Shown: positions 9,199 through 18,058 of the stretch, in pieces
Numbering within the stretch: the first letter of the stretch is position 1
Layout: each line of letters opens with the position of its first letter
Assembly (NCBI RefSeq): GCF_046600735.1
Contig: NZ_JBJMAW010000002.1
Coordinates: 248,001-312,000, forward strand
Direction: 5' to 3'
DNA from: Novilysobacter_A longmucuonensis
GTDB lineage: Bacteria > Pseudomonadota > Gammaproteobacteria > Xanthomonadales > Xanthomonadaceae
Length of the DNA: 64,000 nucleotides
Position numbers and translations under genes: made by a program
Notes under the pieces: model-generated
What the model was told of the DNA's origin: nothing
Seen by the model: the letters and a program-made list of their open reading frames with translations, nothing else
The model's database searches: none

Positions 9199-9513
9199 GA
9201 AGTCGAGGGCCAGCGGACCGCCCGGCAAGAGCCGCACGACGTCCATCTGGTCTGGCTGCAGGACGACACCGACATGGCCGCGCTGGCGACATGGATGGAC
9301 TGGACCCAGCCGACCGGCCTGGAGGCGCCTGCGCCGGCGGAGTTCCTGGGAGGCGCGTCAACGACATGCCCGCCGGAAGCACCAGCTACATGAGCGTGCT
9401 GCTCACTCCCGGCCGTTACGCCTGAATCGCCGAAGTGCCCGCTCCAGCTGGCAAGAACATGCTCAAGACCTTCACCGTGCCGTTTTTGGAGGCCACACCG
9501 GGCATTGACCACA
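9199..9513 (+). pseudogene. Decayed protein fragment of unknown family
   Basis: The coding pattern is clear but broken. One frame reads PHDVHLVWLQDDTDMAALA...PAEFLGG. After a shift of two bases, at a GC repeat near 9354, a second frame continues VNDMPAGSTSYMSVLLTPGRYA. An in-frame TGA at 9422 is followed by IAEVPAPAGKNMLKTFTVPF. Read together, this looks like the C-terminal half of one secreted protein with a frameshift and a nonsense codon. No start codon or upstream half is left. The family is not recognised. Confidence 0.55.
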
Positions 9514-9823
9514 CCGGCCCGAAGGCGCCGCGGACCGGCCCCATCAGGCGCAGCCGAGCGCGAGGGCCAATCAGCACTGGGGAGGTACCGGCATCGTGTC
9601 CTGTCGCGGTGTCGCCGAGCCCCCGGACGGCCGGACGGTTCTACGCTCTCGGGCTAGTCCTCGAGAGCGCGAATCCGACGCGAGCGGTGCTCGCGTCGGG
9701 AGCGTGCCACATTCAATACGCACCCCACCGTGCGAAACGGATGCGTCGACGGAACGCCGGCGGGCACCGCCCGTGACACAGCGCGCGACCGGCACGCACC
9801 AACCTGCCCGCATCTTGGCCAGC
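9514..9823. other. Intergenic stretch, nothing recognised
   Basis: About 310 bases between the broken fragment and the DUF2383 gene. GACGCGAGCGGTGCTCGCGTC at 9674-9694 forms a short hairpin. No supported gene was seen. Confidence 0.5.
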
Positions 9824-10291
9824 TCAGTGCTTGGTGGCGTCCATCGCCCACTTGCGATCACGCATGGTGTCGTGCTGCTGCTTGACCGTCGGCAGGAACG
9901 AGCGCACCGCGTCCTTGACCGCCACTGGCGCGTCCTTGTCCTCCAGCACTTCGTTGAAGGCGTGCAGCATGCGGTCCTCGGATTCCTCCAGCTGCGCCAC
10001 GTAACCGTAGTCGTCGCTTCCCATCTTGCCGCGGACATCGCCGTACATCCGGTGCAACGTGCCGCGGAAGGTGCCGTCGGTGTCGGGGGTTGCGCCCTCG
10101 GCCTTGACTTCGCTCGACATCGCGCCGACCAGGCTGTTCTTGGATTGGGCCATGTCCTTGAACAGTGATTGCAACTGCGGGTTGCGGGCCTTGGTGGAGG
10201 CATCCTCGTAGAACTCGGCACTGTCGCGGGTCACGGCAAGCAGCTCGTTAATGGTCTCGATTTTTTCGTCGCGGATATTCTGGGTGCTCAT
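9824..10291 (-). CDS. PA2169-family four-helix-bundle stress protein (DUF2383, 155 aa)
   Basis: The protein starts MSTQNIRDEKIETINELL at 10291 and is all-helical, with AEFYEDAS, LFKDMAQSKNSLVGAM and AQLEESEDRMLHAF in the ferritin-like four-helix arrangement of the PA2169/DUF2383 family (usual length about 150). Function is unknown; members are often induced in stress. It is cytoplasmic. A GGAG ribosome site is present just upstream on the minus strand. The gene is monocistronic, with a 256-base divergent spacer to the hydrolase gene. Confidence 0.9.
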   Translation of the reverse strand: MSTQNIRDEKIETINELLAVTRDSAEFYEDASTKARNPQLQSLFKDMAQSKNSLVGAMSSEVKAEGATPDTDGTFRGTLHRMYGDVRGKMGSDDYGYVAQLEESEDRMLHAFNEVLEDKDAPVAVKDAVRSFLPTVKQQHDTMRDRKWAMDATKH

Positions 10292-10547
10292 GGCTTCTCC
10301 TGGGGTAAGGCCGGCCCTGCCTCGCTCACTCCGAGCGGAAGCGCGCAGGCACCGGTTAGACGTTCATTGGAACGACACCAGCTTTGCAGGATCGCCGTTA
10401 TGCGGGCGTGTATCGCCTTGATTTAGTGAATGTCTGATGTACCTCGCCAGGCGTCGCGCGGCACGAAAACCGAAGCCGGCTACGCCTCTGCGGCGTCCAT
10501 CGCAGCACTCCGGCTATGCTGCGCACAACCAGACCGGAGACCATTCG

Positions 10548-11687
10548 ATGCTTCGCTTCCTGCATGCCGCCCTTGCCGCCTCGGCCCTGCTGCTGTGCAC
10601 CCCGGCGCTGGCCGCCGACTATGTCCCGCCACCGCATGAGTGGGAGCGACAGGCACCTGCCGCGGCGGGCTTCGACGCGGCCGCGCTGGCCGCGGCGGTC
10701 GAGTACGCGAAGAGCAAGGCCAAGGTGGAACCGGCCGACCTGCGCGAGGTGCTGCAGCAGTCCTTCGGCCGCAGCGAGCCGGACTACCGGATCCTCGGCC
10801 CGGTCATCCCGCGCGCGCAGGCCAGCGGCATGATCGTCCGCGGCGGGCGCATCGTGGCCGAATGGGGCGACACCGATCGCGTCGACATGACCTTCAGCGT
10901 GGTCAAGAGCTACCTGTCGACCGTTGCGGGGCTGGCGGTGCAGGACGGGCTGATCGACTCGGTCGACGATCCGGTGGCGGGTTACGTGCCCGGGGCGTGG
11001 TTCGAAGGCGAGCACAACGCCGAGATCACCTGGACGCACCTGCTGCACCAGACATCCGACTGGAGCGGCGAACTGTGGGAGGTGCACGACTGGGCCGACC
11101 GGCCCGAGGGCGACGACCCGTCCAACCGTCCGCTGCACGCACCGGGCACGCGCTACAAGTACAACGACGTGCGCATCAACCTGCTGGCCTTCGGCCTGCT
11201 GGAGGTACTGCGCGAACCGCTGCCGCGCGTGCTGAAGACCCGCATCATGGACCCGATCGGCGCGTCGACCACGTGGCGCTGGCACGGCTACGAGAATTCC
11301 TGGGTCACCCTGGACGGCCTGCAGATGCAGTCGGTGTCCGGCGGCGGGCACTTCGGCGGCGGCATGTTCATCAGCACCGCCGACCACGCGCGCTTCGGCC
11401 TGCTGATGCTGCGCAACGGCCAATGGGGCGAGCGGCGGCTGCTGTCGGCGGACTGGATCGAAAAGGCCACGCAGCCCTCACCGGTGAAACCCGACTACGG
11501 CTATCTGTGGTGGCTCAACACCGGGCGCGAGGCGATCCCCGCCGCGCCCGAGTCGGCGTTCTGGGGCGCCGGCTTCGGCGGCAACTACGTCTACATCGAC
11601 CGCGAGCATGACCTCGTCGTGGTGATGCGCTGGACCCCCGACCTGGAGGGCGTGGTGACACGCGTGCTTGCAGCGCTCGAGCCATGA
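10548..11687 (+). CDS. Secreted serine hydrolase, class C beta-lactamase fold (379 aa)
   Basis: The ATG at 10548 opens a signal peptide (MLRFLHAALAASALLLC, cleavage near ALAADY). The catalytic S-x-x-K is SVVK at residues 117-120, the Tyr motif is in RYKYNDVRIN, and GFGGNYVYID near the end takes the place of the third motif. The family comprises esterases, DD-peptidases and true class C enzymes; the absence of a KTG triad argues for an esterase or amidase rather than a beta-lactamase. It should act in the periplasm. It converges on the subtilase gene across a shared hairpin. Confidence 0.88.
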   Translation: MLRFLHAALAASALLLCTPALAADYVPPPHEWERQAPAAAGFDAAALAAAVEYAKSKAKVEPADLREVLQQSFGRSEPDYRILGPVIPRAQASGMIVRGGRIVAEWGDTDRVDMTFSVVKSYLSTVAGLAVQDGLIDSVDDPVAGYVPGAWFEGEHNAEITWTHLLHQTSDWSGELWEVHDWADRPEGDDPSNRPLHAPGTRYKYNDVRINLLAFGLLEVLREPLPRVLKTRIMDPIGASTTWRWHGYENSWVTLDGLQMQSVSGGGHFGGGMFISTADHARFGLLMLRNGQWGERRLLSADWIEKATQPSPVKPDYGYLWWLNTGREAIPAAPESAFWGAGFGGNYVYIDREHDLVVVMRWTPDLEGVVTRVLAALEP

Positions 11688-11765
11688 CCGAACTGGCACT
11701 TGGCGAGACCTGCCGAACCAGTTGCCGTACGCCCCGCCGGTGAGCGGGCAGTGGCAGCCGGCAAT

Positions 11766-11801
11766 GGGAGAAAGGCCCGGTGCCACCCGGACCTTTCTCC
11801 C
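11766..11801. terminator. Hairpin between converging genes
   Basis: GGGAGAAAGG...CCTTTCTCCC forms a strong stem with GGCCCGG/CCGG pairs between the stop codons of the serine hydrolase and the subtilase. On the minus strand it lies 12 bases after the subtilase stop. Confidence 0.65.
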
Positions 11802-11812
11802 GCGCTTGTCGA

Positions 11813-13186
11813 TCAGAACCCGCTGGCGTTTAGACGGCCGTTGCTGACCACCTTGCCGTCGCACGACGCGGTCGTCGTCGCGCTGCCCAGGATGCCCGCT
11901 TTCACGTCCGCCGCCGACGCGCCGGGGAACGAGGACTTGTACAACGCCGCCGCGCCCGACACGTGCGGCGTCGCCATCGACGTGCCGCTGTAGCTGGCAT
12001 AGCCGGAGCCGACCCCGCCGCGGGCTTTCACCGGTACGGTCGACATGATCGCCGAACCCGGCGCGCAGATGTCCACGGTCGTGGCACCGAAGCTGGAGAA
12101 CGAGCTCATGGTGCCGTCCTTCACGAGCGACGCCACCGCGATCACGTTGTCGTTCGGGTATTCGGCCGGATAGCACGACGAGCCGCTGTCGCAGTCGTCG
12201 CCGGCATTGCCCGCCGCCGCGATGAACAGGATGTCGGCTGCATTGGCACGCTCGATCGCATCGCCCAGTGCCTGCGAAAAGCCACCGCCCCCCCAGGAGT
12301 TGCTGGTCGCCACCATGTTGAGGTTGTGGCGCGTCTTCAGGTCGGTCATGTAATCGACCGCCTTGACCGCGTTGGCCGTGGTGCCGCCCCTGCGACCCAG
12401 GAACTTGGCATTGAACAGCTTGACCGACCAGCACATGCCGGCCACGCCCTTGCCGTTGCCGCCTGCGGCACCGATGGTGCCGGCCACGTGGGTGCCGTGG
12501 TCGTCGGTATCGCCGTCGAACACGCTGTTGTCGCCGCCGTCGAAATCCCAGCCGTAGACGTCGTCGACATAGCCGTTACCGTCATTGTCGATGCCATCGC
12601 CCGGCACCTCGCCCGGATTGGTGCCGGCGTTCGCGGCCAGGTCCTCATGGGCGTACATGTAGCCCTCGTCGATGACGCCCACCCACACCGTGCCGCAGGA
12701 CGTATGGCCGGCGTTCCACGCCTCCCCCGCCTGTGAACCGAACTGGTTGGCCGGGCTGGTGGCATCGCCGTACATGCCCCACAGGGTGCCGTCGGTGTAG
12801 AAGGGGTCGTTGGACGCGTCGGAGTGCGTGTAGGTCCAGTTCGGCTCGGCGTATTCGACGGCCGGGTGGTTCCCCACGGCCTGGATGGCCGACGCGACCC
12901 CGGTGCCCGCAGGCATGCGCAGCAGTGCGGTTTCCCCGCGCCGGCCGCTGCCTGCCCGCAGCGTGTCCACTTGCGTGGCGCGCAGGCCCTGGCGCACTGC
13001 CCTTTGCTCCGCGGCGCTGGAACCGTCGCGGAACTTGACGATGATCTCGGCGGGTTGATGCGGAGTGCCGGCGTTCAACCCGGCCAGCACGAGGTCGGCT
13101 CGGCCCCCGGCGGTCGCGGTCGAATACACGGCGAGCATGGCAATGACAGCGCCGGCCAGCGTGCCGGTGCGGATAGGAAGCTTCAT
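11813..13186 (-). CDS. Secreted subtilisin-like serine protease, S8 family (457 aa)
   Basis: A signal peptide (residues 1 to about 26) is followed by an I9-like propeptide (EIIVKFRDG to EYAEPNW, about 46-117) and a peptidase S8 domain. The catalytic triad is Asp173 in VGVIDEGY, His230 in DDHGTHVAGT and Ser403 in GTSMATPHVSG; the oxyanion Asn is N327 in AAAGNAG. The acidic run GDGIDNDGNGYVDDVYGWDF is a likely Ca-binding loop. The protein ends shortly after the catalytic domain and has no C-terminal prepeptidase or P-domain. It is probably an extracellular protease. Several Cys pairs suggest disulfides. Confidence 0.95.
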   Translation of the reverse strand: MKLPIRTGTLAGAVIAMLAVYSTATAGGRADLVLAGLNAGTPHQPAEIIVKFRDGSSAAEQRAVRQGLRATQVDTLRAGSGRRGETALLRMPAGTGVASAIQAVGNHPAVEYAEPNWTYTHSDASNDPFYTDGTLWGMYGDATSPANQFGSQAGEAWNAGHTSCGTVWVGVIDEGYMYAHEDLAANAGTNPGEVPGDGIDNDGNGYVDDVYGWDFDGGDNSVFDGDTDDHGTHVAGTIGAAGGNGKGVAGMCWSVKLFNAKFLGRRGGTTANAVKAVDYMTDLKTRHNLNMVATSNSWGGGGFSQALGDAIERANAADILFIAAAGNAGDDCDSGSSCYPAEYPNDNVIAVASLVKDGTMSSFSSFGATTVDICAPGSAIMSTVPVKARGGVGSGYASYSGTSMATPHVSGAAALYKSSFPGASAADVKAGILGSATTTASCDGKVVSNGRLNASGF

Positions 13187-13462
13187 CTGGATATACCCCT
13201 TCGAAACGGTCGCGTGCCGGAGTTGGCACGCGCAGATTTATGGCACGCCTCTTGCTGCGGCCGACTCACGCCGCCACGACGATCCACGTCACACAACCCG
13301 GGCGAGCACGCTGTATCAGTGCGGAAGTGTGCGATCCGAGCGTGTGCCGCTTTCGTGGGACGACAGGCGCGCAAAATCGGCCGACCGGCGGTCATGCCCT
13401 GGCGCCATTTTTCTATTGCGTTGCACAACGCCTGAAGGGCCACACCTGCCCACTCCGGCATG
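13187..13462. other. Upstream region of the subtilase, no gene seen
   Basis: The spacer contains a CGTGCCGGAGTTGGCACGCG hairpin near 13211-13230 in the likely 5' leader of the protease gene, which may affect its mRNA. No open frame here looks like a protein. Confidence 0.4.
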
Positions 13463-13492
13463 AAAAAGGGCCGGGTTGCCCGGCCCTTGACG
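13463..13492 (-). terminator. Rho-independent terminator of the EF-hand gene
   Basis: On the minus strand AAGGGCCGGG-CAA-CCCGGCCC is followed by TTTTT. It lies about 60 bases after the EF-hand stop and is the clearest intrinsic terminator in the first 30 kb. Confidence 0.85.
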
Positions 13493-13551
13493 TGGCGATG
13501 GTGACCACGCCAGGCGCAGCCACACGCAACCGGTCAGCAGTTCCCTCGCAC

Positions 13552-13908
13552 CTACATGCCCATGTCGGCCCGATGCTTGTCGACCTCGGCCTCGCTCAAC
13601 ACGCCATCGCCATCGGCGTCCGCCACCGAAAAGTGTTGATGCAGCATCTGGTCATCGGACAGCTCGTCCATGGCGATACCGCCGTCCTGATTGGTGTCCA
13701 TCTCGGCGAAGGCCCACGCGTCCGTGTCCGAATCGATCGCTTCCGGTGGCGTGGCTGCCTCAGGTCGCGTGGTCGCCACGACCGGCGCCGTGTCGGCTGC
13801 TGCGGGGGCTGCGTAGTCGCCCTCGGCGGCCTCGCGGTCGCACGCGGCAAGCATGGCGAGGGCCGGAACCGTCAACGCGAACAGCAGGTTATGCATGGTT
13901 CTGTTCAT
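13552..13908 (-). CDS. EF-hand calcium-binding lipoprotein (118 aa)
   Basis: The N-terminus MNRTMHNLLFALTVPALAM ends in LAAC, a lipobox with Cys23, so a membrane-anchored lipoprotein is predicted. After an Ala/Pro-rich linker there are two EF-hand loops: DTNQDGGIAMDE at about residues 70-81 and DADGDGVLSEAE at about 97-108, both with the usual acidic ligands. The small size and two loops match other proteobacterial EF-hand lipoproteins whose function is Ca binding of unknown purpose. A strong terminator follows; the gene is monocistronic. Confidence 0.88.
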   Translation of the reverse strand: MNRTMHNLLFALTVPALAMLAACDREAAEGDYAAPAAADTAPVVATTRPEAATPPEAIDSDTDAWAFAEMDTNQDGGIAMDELSDDQMLHQHFSVADADGDGVLSEAEVDKHRADMGM

Positions 13909-14170
13909 GGGAAACTCTCCTTAAGTAAGCGCGCGGTGCGCCTGCGGGCAAGCGCCTGACGATGCCGACACCCAGGCGTGCTGGCAGCGAGAGTTCCAGC
14001 GTGGCTGTCACTGCGGAGTGATGAAAGCGCGGCGATGTCGCCTGGGCGCCTGGATCCCCCACGTGTGCAACCAACGGCCGCGACCCCTCCGAGTGCCCGC
14101 CAACCAGGTTGAGACTGTGCGCTGCGCCCCCAGCTTTCCGGTACCGCCCATCTGCGCCGGATACCAGAAC

Positions 14171-14650
14171 GTGACCGACTGGTTCGAGAACCTCAAAGGC
14201 ATCGTCAACCGCTACGAGCCTCCCGCCGATCCGCATGCCCTGCCCCGCGCCGCCGCCGCGCTGCTGCTTGAAATGGCGGTGACCGATGACGGCGGCGAAC
14301 GGATCGAACTGGACGTCGTCCACCAGGCGATGCGCGCCGCCTTCGGGATCAATCCGGCCGAGCTCCAGGCGCTGCTGGACCAGGCCCACGACGCGAGGAA
14401 GCAATCGGTGTCGATGTACGACTTCACCCGCGAGCTGCGGGTCGGGCTGGCGCCGGAGCAACGTGCGGAACTGGTCGAATGGTTATGGCGGGTGGCGTTT
14501 GCCGATGCGCGCCTGGCCACGGACGAGGAGCACATGGTCCGGCGCGTGGCCGACCTGCTCGGCGTATCGCACAGTGAGTTCATCCGCCGGAAGCTGGTGG
14601 TGAAGGCAGGCAGACAGGGGACGGAGGCGACCGGCGCGGGCGATCGTTAG
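14171..14650 (+). CDS. TerB-family protein (159 aa)
   Basis: The helical protein carries TerB-like features: LEMAVTDDGGERIELD, ELVEWLWRVAFADARLATDE and HMVRRVADLLGVSHSEFIRRK. The TerB fold binds metals with acidic residues and is linked to tellurite resistance and membrane stress complexes, but no other ter genes are near. The open frame extends upstream to 14018, yet homologous proteins begin close to the GTG at 14171 (VTDWFENLKGIV), so that start is preferred; it is not certain. Confidence 0.8.
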   Translation: MTDWFENLKGIVNRYEPPADPHALPRAAAALLLEMAVTDDGGERIELDVVHQAMRAAFGINPAELQALLDQAHDARKQSVSMYDFTRELRVGLAPEQRAELVEWLWRVAFADARLATDEEHMVRRVADLLGVSHSEFIRRKLVVKAGRQGTEATGAGDR

Positions 14651-14789
14651 CGGCATGGCGGCCCCGCCCGGTAGCCGCCTGAGAAAAATTTTGATGCGGC
14701 CTTAATCGCGCTTGCGCTCCAATTGGGCCGCAGCCCGCTGGCGACCACCCACCGTTCCGGGCGCGACCACCCCGCACAGGAGCAAGCGC

Positions 14790-14987
14790 ATGACCACCAA
14801 CAAAGACAGCAACCCGCCTGGCCGCACTCACCAGCCCAGCCGGCCCGACCGGCACCCCCAGGCGCACGAGCGCCTGCGGGCGCAGGGCTACAAGGACGGC
14901 GAAGAGCGCAACCCGCGCAACGACCGGGGCCAGGGCAGCGAGCGCAAACAGCAGCAGGGCCGCGGGAACGACCCGGACCGCGGCTGA
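14790..14987 (+). CDS. Small hydrophilic hypothetical protein (65 aa)
   Basis: A well-placed ribosome site (AGGAG, 7 bases before the ATG at 14790) precedes a 65-residue protein very rich in Arg, Gln, Asp, Pro and Gly, probably disordered. HERLRAQGYKDGEERNPR and the RGQGSERKQQQG tail recall small stress-type or KGG-like proteins, but no family is certain. A hairpin plus T-run follows, which supports a real transcript. Confidence 0.6.
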   Translation: MTTNKDSNPPGRTHQPSRPDRHPQAHERLRAQGYKDGEERNPRNDRGQGSERKQQQGRGNDPDRG

Positions 14988-15003
14988 ACAAAAATAGATC
15001 GTA

Positions 15004-15030
15004 GAGCCGAGCTTGCTCGGCTGATTTTTC
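15004..15030 (+). terminator. Hairpin and T-run after the 65-aa gene
   Basis: GAGCCGAGCTTGCTCGGCT followed by GATTTTT. The stem is also a REP-like unit, seen at 6395 and 6663, here reused as a plausible terminator. Confidence 0.6.
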
Positions 15031-15062
15031 GATGACCTCTTGGTGAGCCTCTCGACACACAT

Positions 15063-15091
15063 GGGCCGGCGGCAATCGATGCCGCCGGCCC
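15063..15091. terminator. Strong hairpin after the DUF4331 gene
   Basis: GGGCCGGCGGCA and TGCCGCCGGCCC are perfect arms around ATCGA, 35 bases beyond the DUF4331 stop. There is no T-run on either side. Confidence 0.55.
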
Positions 15092-15125
15092 GTGTCGTGG
15101 CCTGAGCCAAGGCTCAGCCGCGCTG

Positions 15126-16490
15126 TTACTCGCCCGTCGGGTTCTCGCTGCCCGGGAGCGGCGACGCGAGGTACGGAAACCTGTTGGCGAAATCGGTGGA
15201 ATCGTTCATCGTGCCATCGGTGAAGGGCAGCTGGCCGGAGGGGGCTTGTTCCTCGGTCAGCAGCGCGCCCATCAAGACTCGCAGCTCGATGTCCACCACG
15301 TCGTCACCGGGGCGACGGCCATTCGGGAAGCCGGCGTTATCACCACCCAGCACGCCCAGGTTGTTCTGCTCACCCCGGGGCATGGGCTCGATCGAGGTGT
15401 TCAGGCGCATCATCTCCGAGGCGGTGACGCCGGCCGGCTGGTTCAACCCGTCCACGCCGGTCAGGAACACAGCAACCAGATCCTCGCGCGGGAACACGTT
15501 GGGCGCCTGGACCGACGGGAACAGGATCTCGAGCAGTTCCGGCAGGGTCGGGTTGGTCACGTAGGTCGCGAACTGGGCGTCATCGCTCGGGCGCGATTGG
15601 TTGAAAGCGTCCTTGTCGCTGACACCGATGACCACTTCGTTGACCAGGGGATTGGACAACCGTGAGATCTGCTCCAGGTCGTCACCGGCGCGCGCCGTGG
15701 TCCAGGCACCGATGATCGGTTCCGATCCGTTGGTCACGCATTCAATCGGCAGTTCCAACGCAATGGTCGTGATGTTCTTGTCCGCCAGAGTGTTGACCGC
15801 GCCGTCGCGTGGGCCGAGCGGGTCGAGGTTGACCAGGTCGAACAGCCCGCCGAGGTTGACGGCGAATCCTTCCTTGCGCTGGCCGACGAACACGCGGCCG
15901 TCGCTGGCGCAGCCGGGCACGCCGATGCTGGCGATGTGCGCCTTTGCATACCGCTCATACTCGTCAATGGACTTGTTGCCGATGTTGTCGAAAGGCTTGG
16001 TGAAGTTGGTCTGGCCGCCGCCCACGGTGAGGTTTTCCACGCGGCCGTCTTCAGTGGTGATGTAGTAGCTCTCGATGACGTTGAGGTTTTCGCGGCCGGC
16101 TGCGGAGAACGGCCCGATGTTCTGGAGCGGGACTTCAACGCTGGTGCCGTCGACCGGAATGGCCAGTTCGCGCTCGGTGTTGTTGAAGCGGAACTGGAAA
16201 ATCTGGTCGGCCATGCCGTCATGGGTGTTGTCGATGTGGATCGAGTAAACCGCTTCTTCTTCCATCATGTAGAAGTTCGGGCCGCCGGCCGGAGACTGGT
16301 CGGGTTGATAGTTGGCGATCAAGGTCACAAACCCCTCACGGCCCGGCTCATAGCTGCGGAACATGTAGAAGTCGGTGCTGTCGACCTTGGGGTGTGCGGT
16401 GATACCCGGGGCTTCGCGGTGGCTGGAGGCCATTGCGGTACTGCCGGCGAACATCGTCAGGACTGCGATTGCTAAGGCTGTGCGTTTCAT
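15126..16490 (-). CDS. Secreted DUF4331 protein (454 aa)
   Basis: The start at 16490 has an AGGAG site 6 bases upstream and opens a signal peptide (MKRTALAIAVLTMFAGSTAMA). The mature protein begins SSHREAPGI, the hallmark of DUF4331 proteins, followed by DSTDFYMFRSYEPG and VTLIANYQPDQSPAGGPNF. The family (about 450-500 residues) is periplasmic or extracellular and of unknown function. The open frame runs further upstream without a signal, so the upstream starts are rejected. No partner genes lie on either side; DUF4331 genes elsewhere often sit near TPR or sigma/anti-sigma genes, absent here. Confidence 0.92.
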   Translation of the reverse strand: MKRTALAIAVLTMFAGSTAMASSHREAPGITAHPKVDSTDFYMFRSYEPGREGFVTLIANYQPDQSPAGGPNFYMMEEEAVYSIHIDNTHDGMADQIFQFRFNNTERELAIPVDGTSVEVPLQNIGPFSAAGRENLNVIESYYITTEDGRVENLTVGGGQTNFTKPFDNIGNKSIDEYERYAKAHIASIGVPGCASDGRVFVGQRKEGFAVNLGGLFDLVNLDPLGPRDGAVNTLADKNITTIALELPIECVTNGSEPIIGAWTTARAGDDLEQISRLSNPLVNEVVIGVSDKDAFNQSRPSDDAQFATYVTNPTLPELLEILFPSVQAPNVFPREDLVAVFLTGVDGLNQPAGVTASEMMRLNTSIEPMPRGEQNNLGVLGGDNAGFPNGRRPGDDVVDIELRVLMGALLTEEQAPSGQLPFTDGTMNDSTDFANRFPYLASPLPGSENPTGE

Positions 16491-17022
16491 GTGAACTCCT
16501 TGGTTTTTTTGGGCAAGGGCCGCAAAAGCCCAGGCAGGTTTTAAAGGGATTGCGGCCCCTTGCCCGATACCGGCCCCATCGCCGCAATCACCTTGCTTAC
16601 GGTAGTCCCGGCGATATGGATGCAGCGTGTAGACGATGGGGCGATGCACGACCGCGGGCGAGCCACCCGCGTCGCCTCGTCATGCAGCTATGTACTTGCT
16701 GTTGGCGGCACGGAGATCGCGTGTGCGATTCGCGTCAGATGAGGGGGCGCCCCGTCCTAGGGCAAAGAACGATTGCGCAGTTGTGCAGTTCTCGCGCGTA
16801 CCGGCGTGGGTCGCCACACGCACGTCCAGGCGTGCGCACACCAGATGTCCAAGGCGGCTTGTTCGACCAAACGCAGGGACTCTCCCAAGCCCGGTTCTGG
16901 CGGCCGCTGTCGTGTACTGGCGGACGCTGGTTTGGTTCGGCTTCTTTCGGGTGGCGATGCGCCGCCGGCAGGAGAAGCTCGCGGCTGAAGCCGCCCCTAC
17001 AGGGGTGTCACGCGGCGGAGTG
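16491..17022. other. Intergenic region with one REP unit
   Basis: About 530 bases upstream of the DUF4331 gene. The only structure recognised is a reverse REP unit at 16975-17001 (GCGGCTGAAGCCGCCCCTACA) next to the carboxypeptidase stop. Open frames across it show no protein-like composition. Confidence 0.5.
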
Positions 17023-17955
17023 TCAGCGTGGCGGGGTGGTGCGCGTCAGGGCGAAATCGATCGCCGCGCATACTGCGGCCGCCTGGGCGGCGTTGCATTG
17101 CTCGGCAGTGGCCCGTGGGCTGTCGGGGTAGACCTCGGTGGTCGTCCGGTATGGCGCATCGGTGATGCTCGCGCAGAGGGAAAGCTGCTGGAGCGGGTAG
17201 TTGATGACGCCGGGCGCGACGACGGGCGAGCCGATGATCTCGCCGTTGGCATCGGCCGGGGCGATGTGGGTGACCTGCGCCACCGCCGCGACAACCGCCT
17301 GCTGGAATTCGGGTTGCGGATTTTCGCTGTCGCCGACCAGATAGAAGCCGTCGGGGATCTCGCCGCGCTCGTATGGTTTGCCGTCGCGGGCCGCCAGCGC
17401 CGGGCGGAACTCGGACTCGTCGCTGTCGGTGGTTTCGTGCAGGTCGACATGCACCAGCACGCGATCGCGGAACGGCGCGACCAGCGCCATCAGCGCCGCT
17501 GACTCGGCCGCCGGGCTGTCGGCGCGGAACGAGCGGTTCGGATCGACCGCCTGCATGTTCCATCGATGGATCCGCTCAAAGGCCCAGGGGCTGACACATG
17601 GCGCGACCAGCAGGTTGACGCGGCCCTGGTAATCGGCGGCATGCCGCTCGACGAATTGCAGGGCGCCATGCACCCCGCTGGTCTCATAACCATGCACCCC
17701 GCCGGTCACAAGCACGACCGGCAGGTCATCGCGCCAGTCGCGGCTCCTGATTGCCAGAAGCGGGTAGCTGTCCGGGCCATAGTCCAATTGCCCGTACTGC
17801 ACCACGTCGAAGCTCGAGCGCAGCGGCTCGATCGCGCTCATCACGTCCGCCTCATAGCTGCGCTGGCGAGTTTGGCGCGACAGCCAGTCGGCGCGTTCCG
17901 CGTCGCCCCACGGCATTCCGGGCGTGCCGATCGGATAGGGGGAGTGGCTGGTCAT
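17023..17955 (-). CDS. M14-family metallocarboxypeptidase (310 aa)
   Basis: The zinc ligands are visible as HxxE in GGVHGYETSG and a later His in VHVDLHETTD; the catalytic Glu is likely that of RTTTEVYPD near the C-terminus. PNRSFRAD supplies the Asn-Arg pair that binds the substrate carboxylate. This fits the M14 carboxypeptidase/succinylglutamate desuccinylase-like group. No signal peptide is seen from MTSHSPYPIG (start 17955, GGAG site 8 bases upstream), so it is probably cytoplasmic. An alternative start 60 bases upstream adds an atypical Cys-containing leader and is rejected. The natural substrate is unknown. Confidence 0.87.
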   Translation of the reverse strand: MTSHSPYPIGTPGMPWGDAERADWLSRQTRQRSYEADVMSAIEPLRSSFDVVQYGQLDYGPDSYPLLAIRSRDWRDDLPVVLVTGGVHGYETSGVHGALQFVERHAADYQGRVNLLVAPCVSPWAFERIHRWNMQAVDPNRSFRADSPAAESAALMALVAPFRDRVLVHVDLHETTDSDESEFRPALAARDGKPYERGEIPDGFYLVGDSENPQPEFQQAVVAAVAQVTHIAPADANGEIIGSPVVAPGVINYPLQQLSLCASITDAPYRTTTEVYPDSPRATAEQCNAAQAAAVCAAIDFALTRTTPPR

Positions 17956-18058
17956 GGCGATCGCTCCGCAGTGATACAAGAATCCGATGATGCAGCCCGC
18001 CGGCGGCCATGCCAACCGTGCCGCAACGCTTCAGGCCGGCCGGCGCCGCGTTCGCTCG

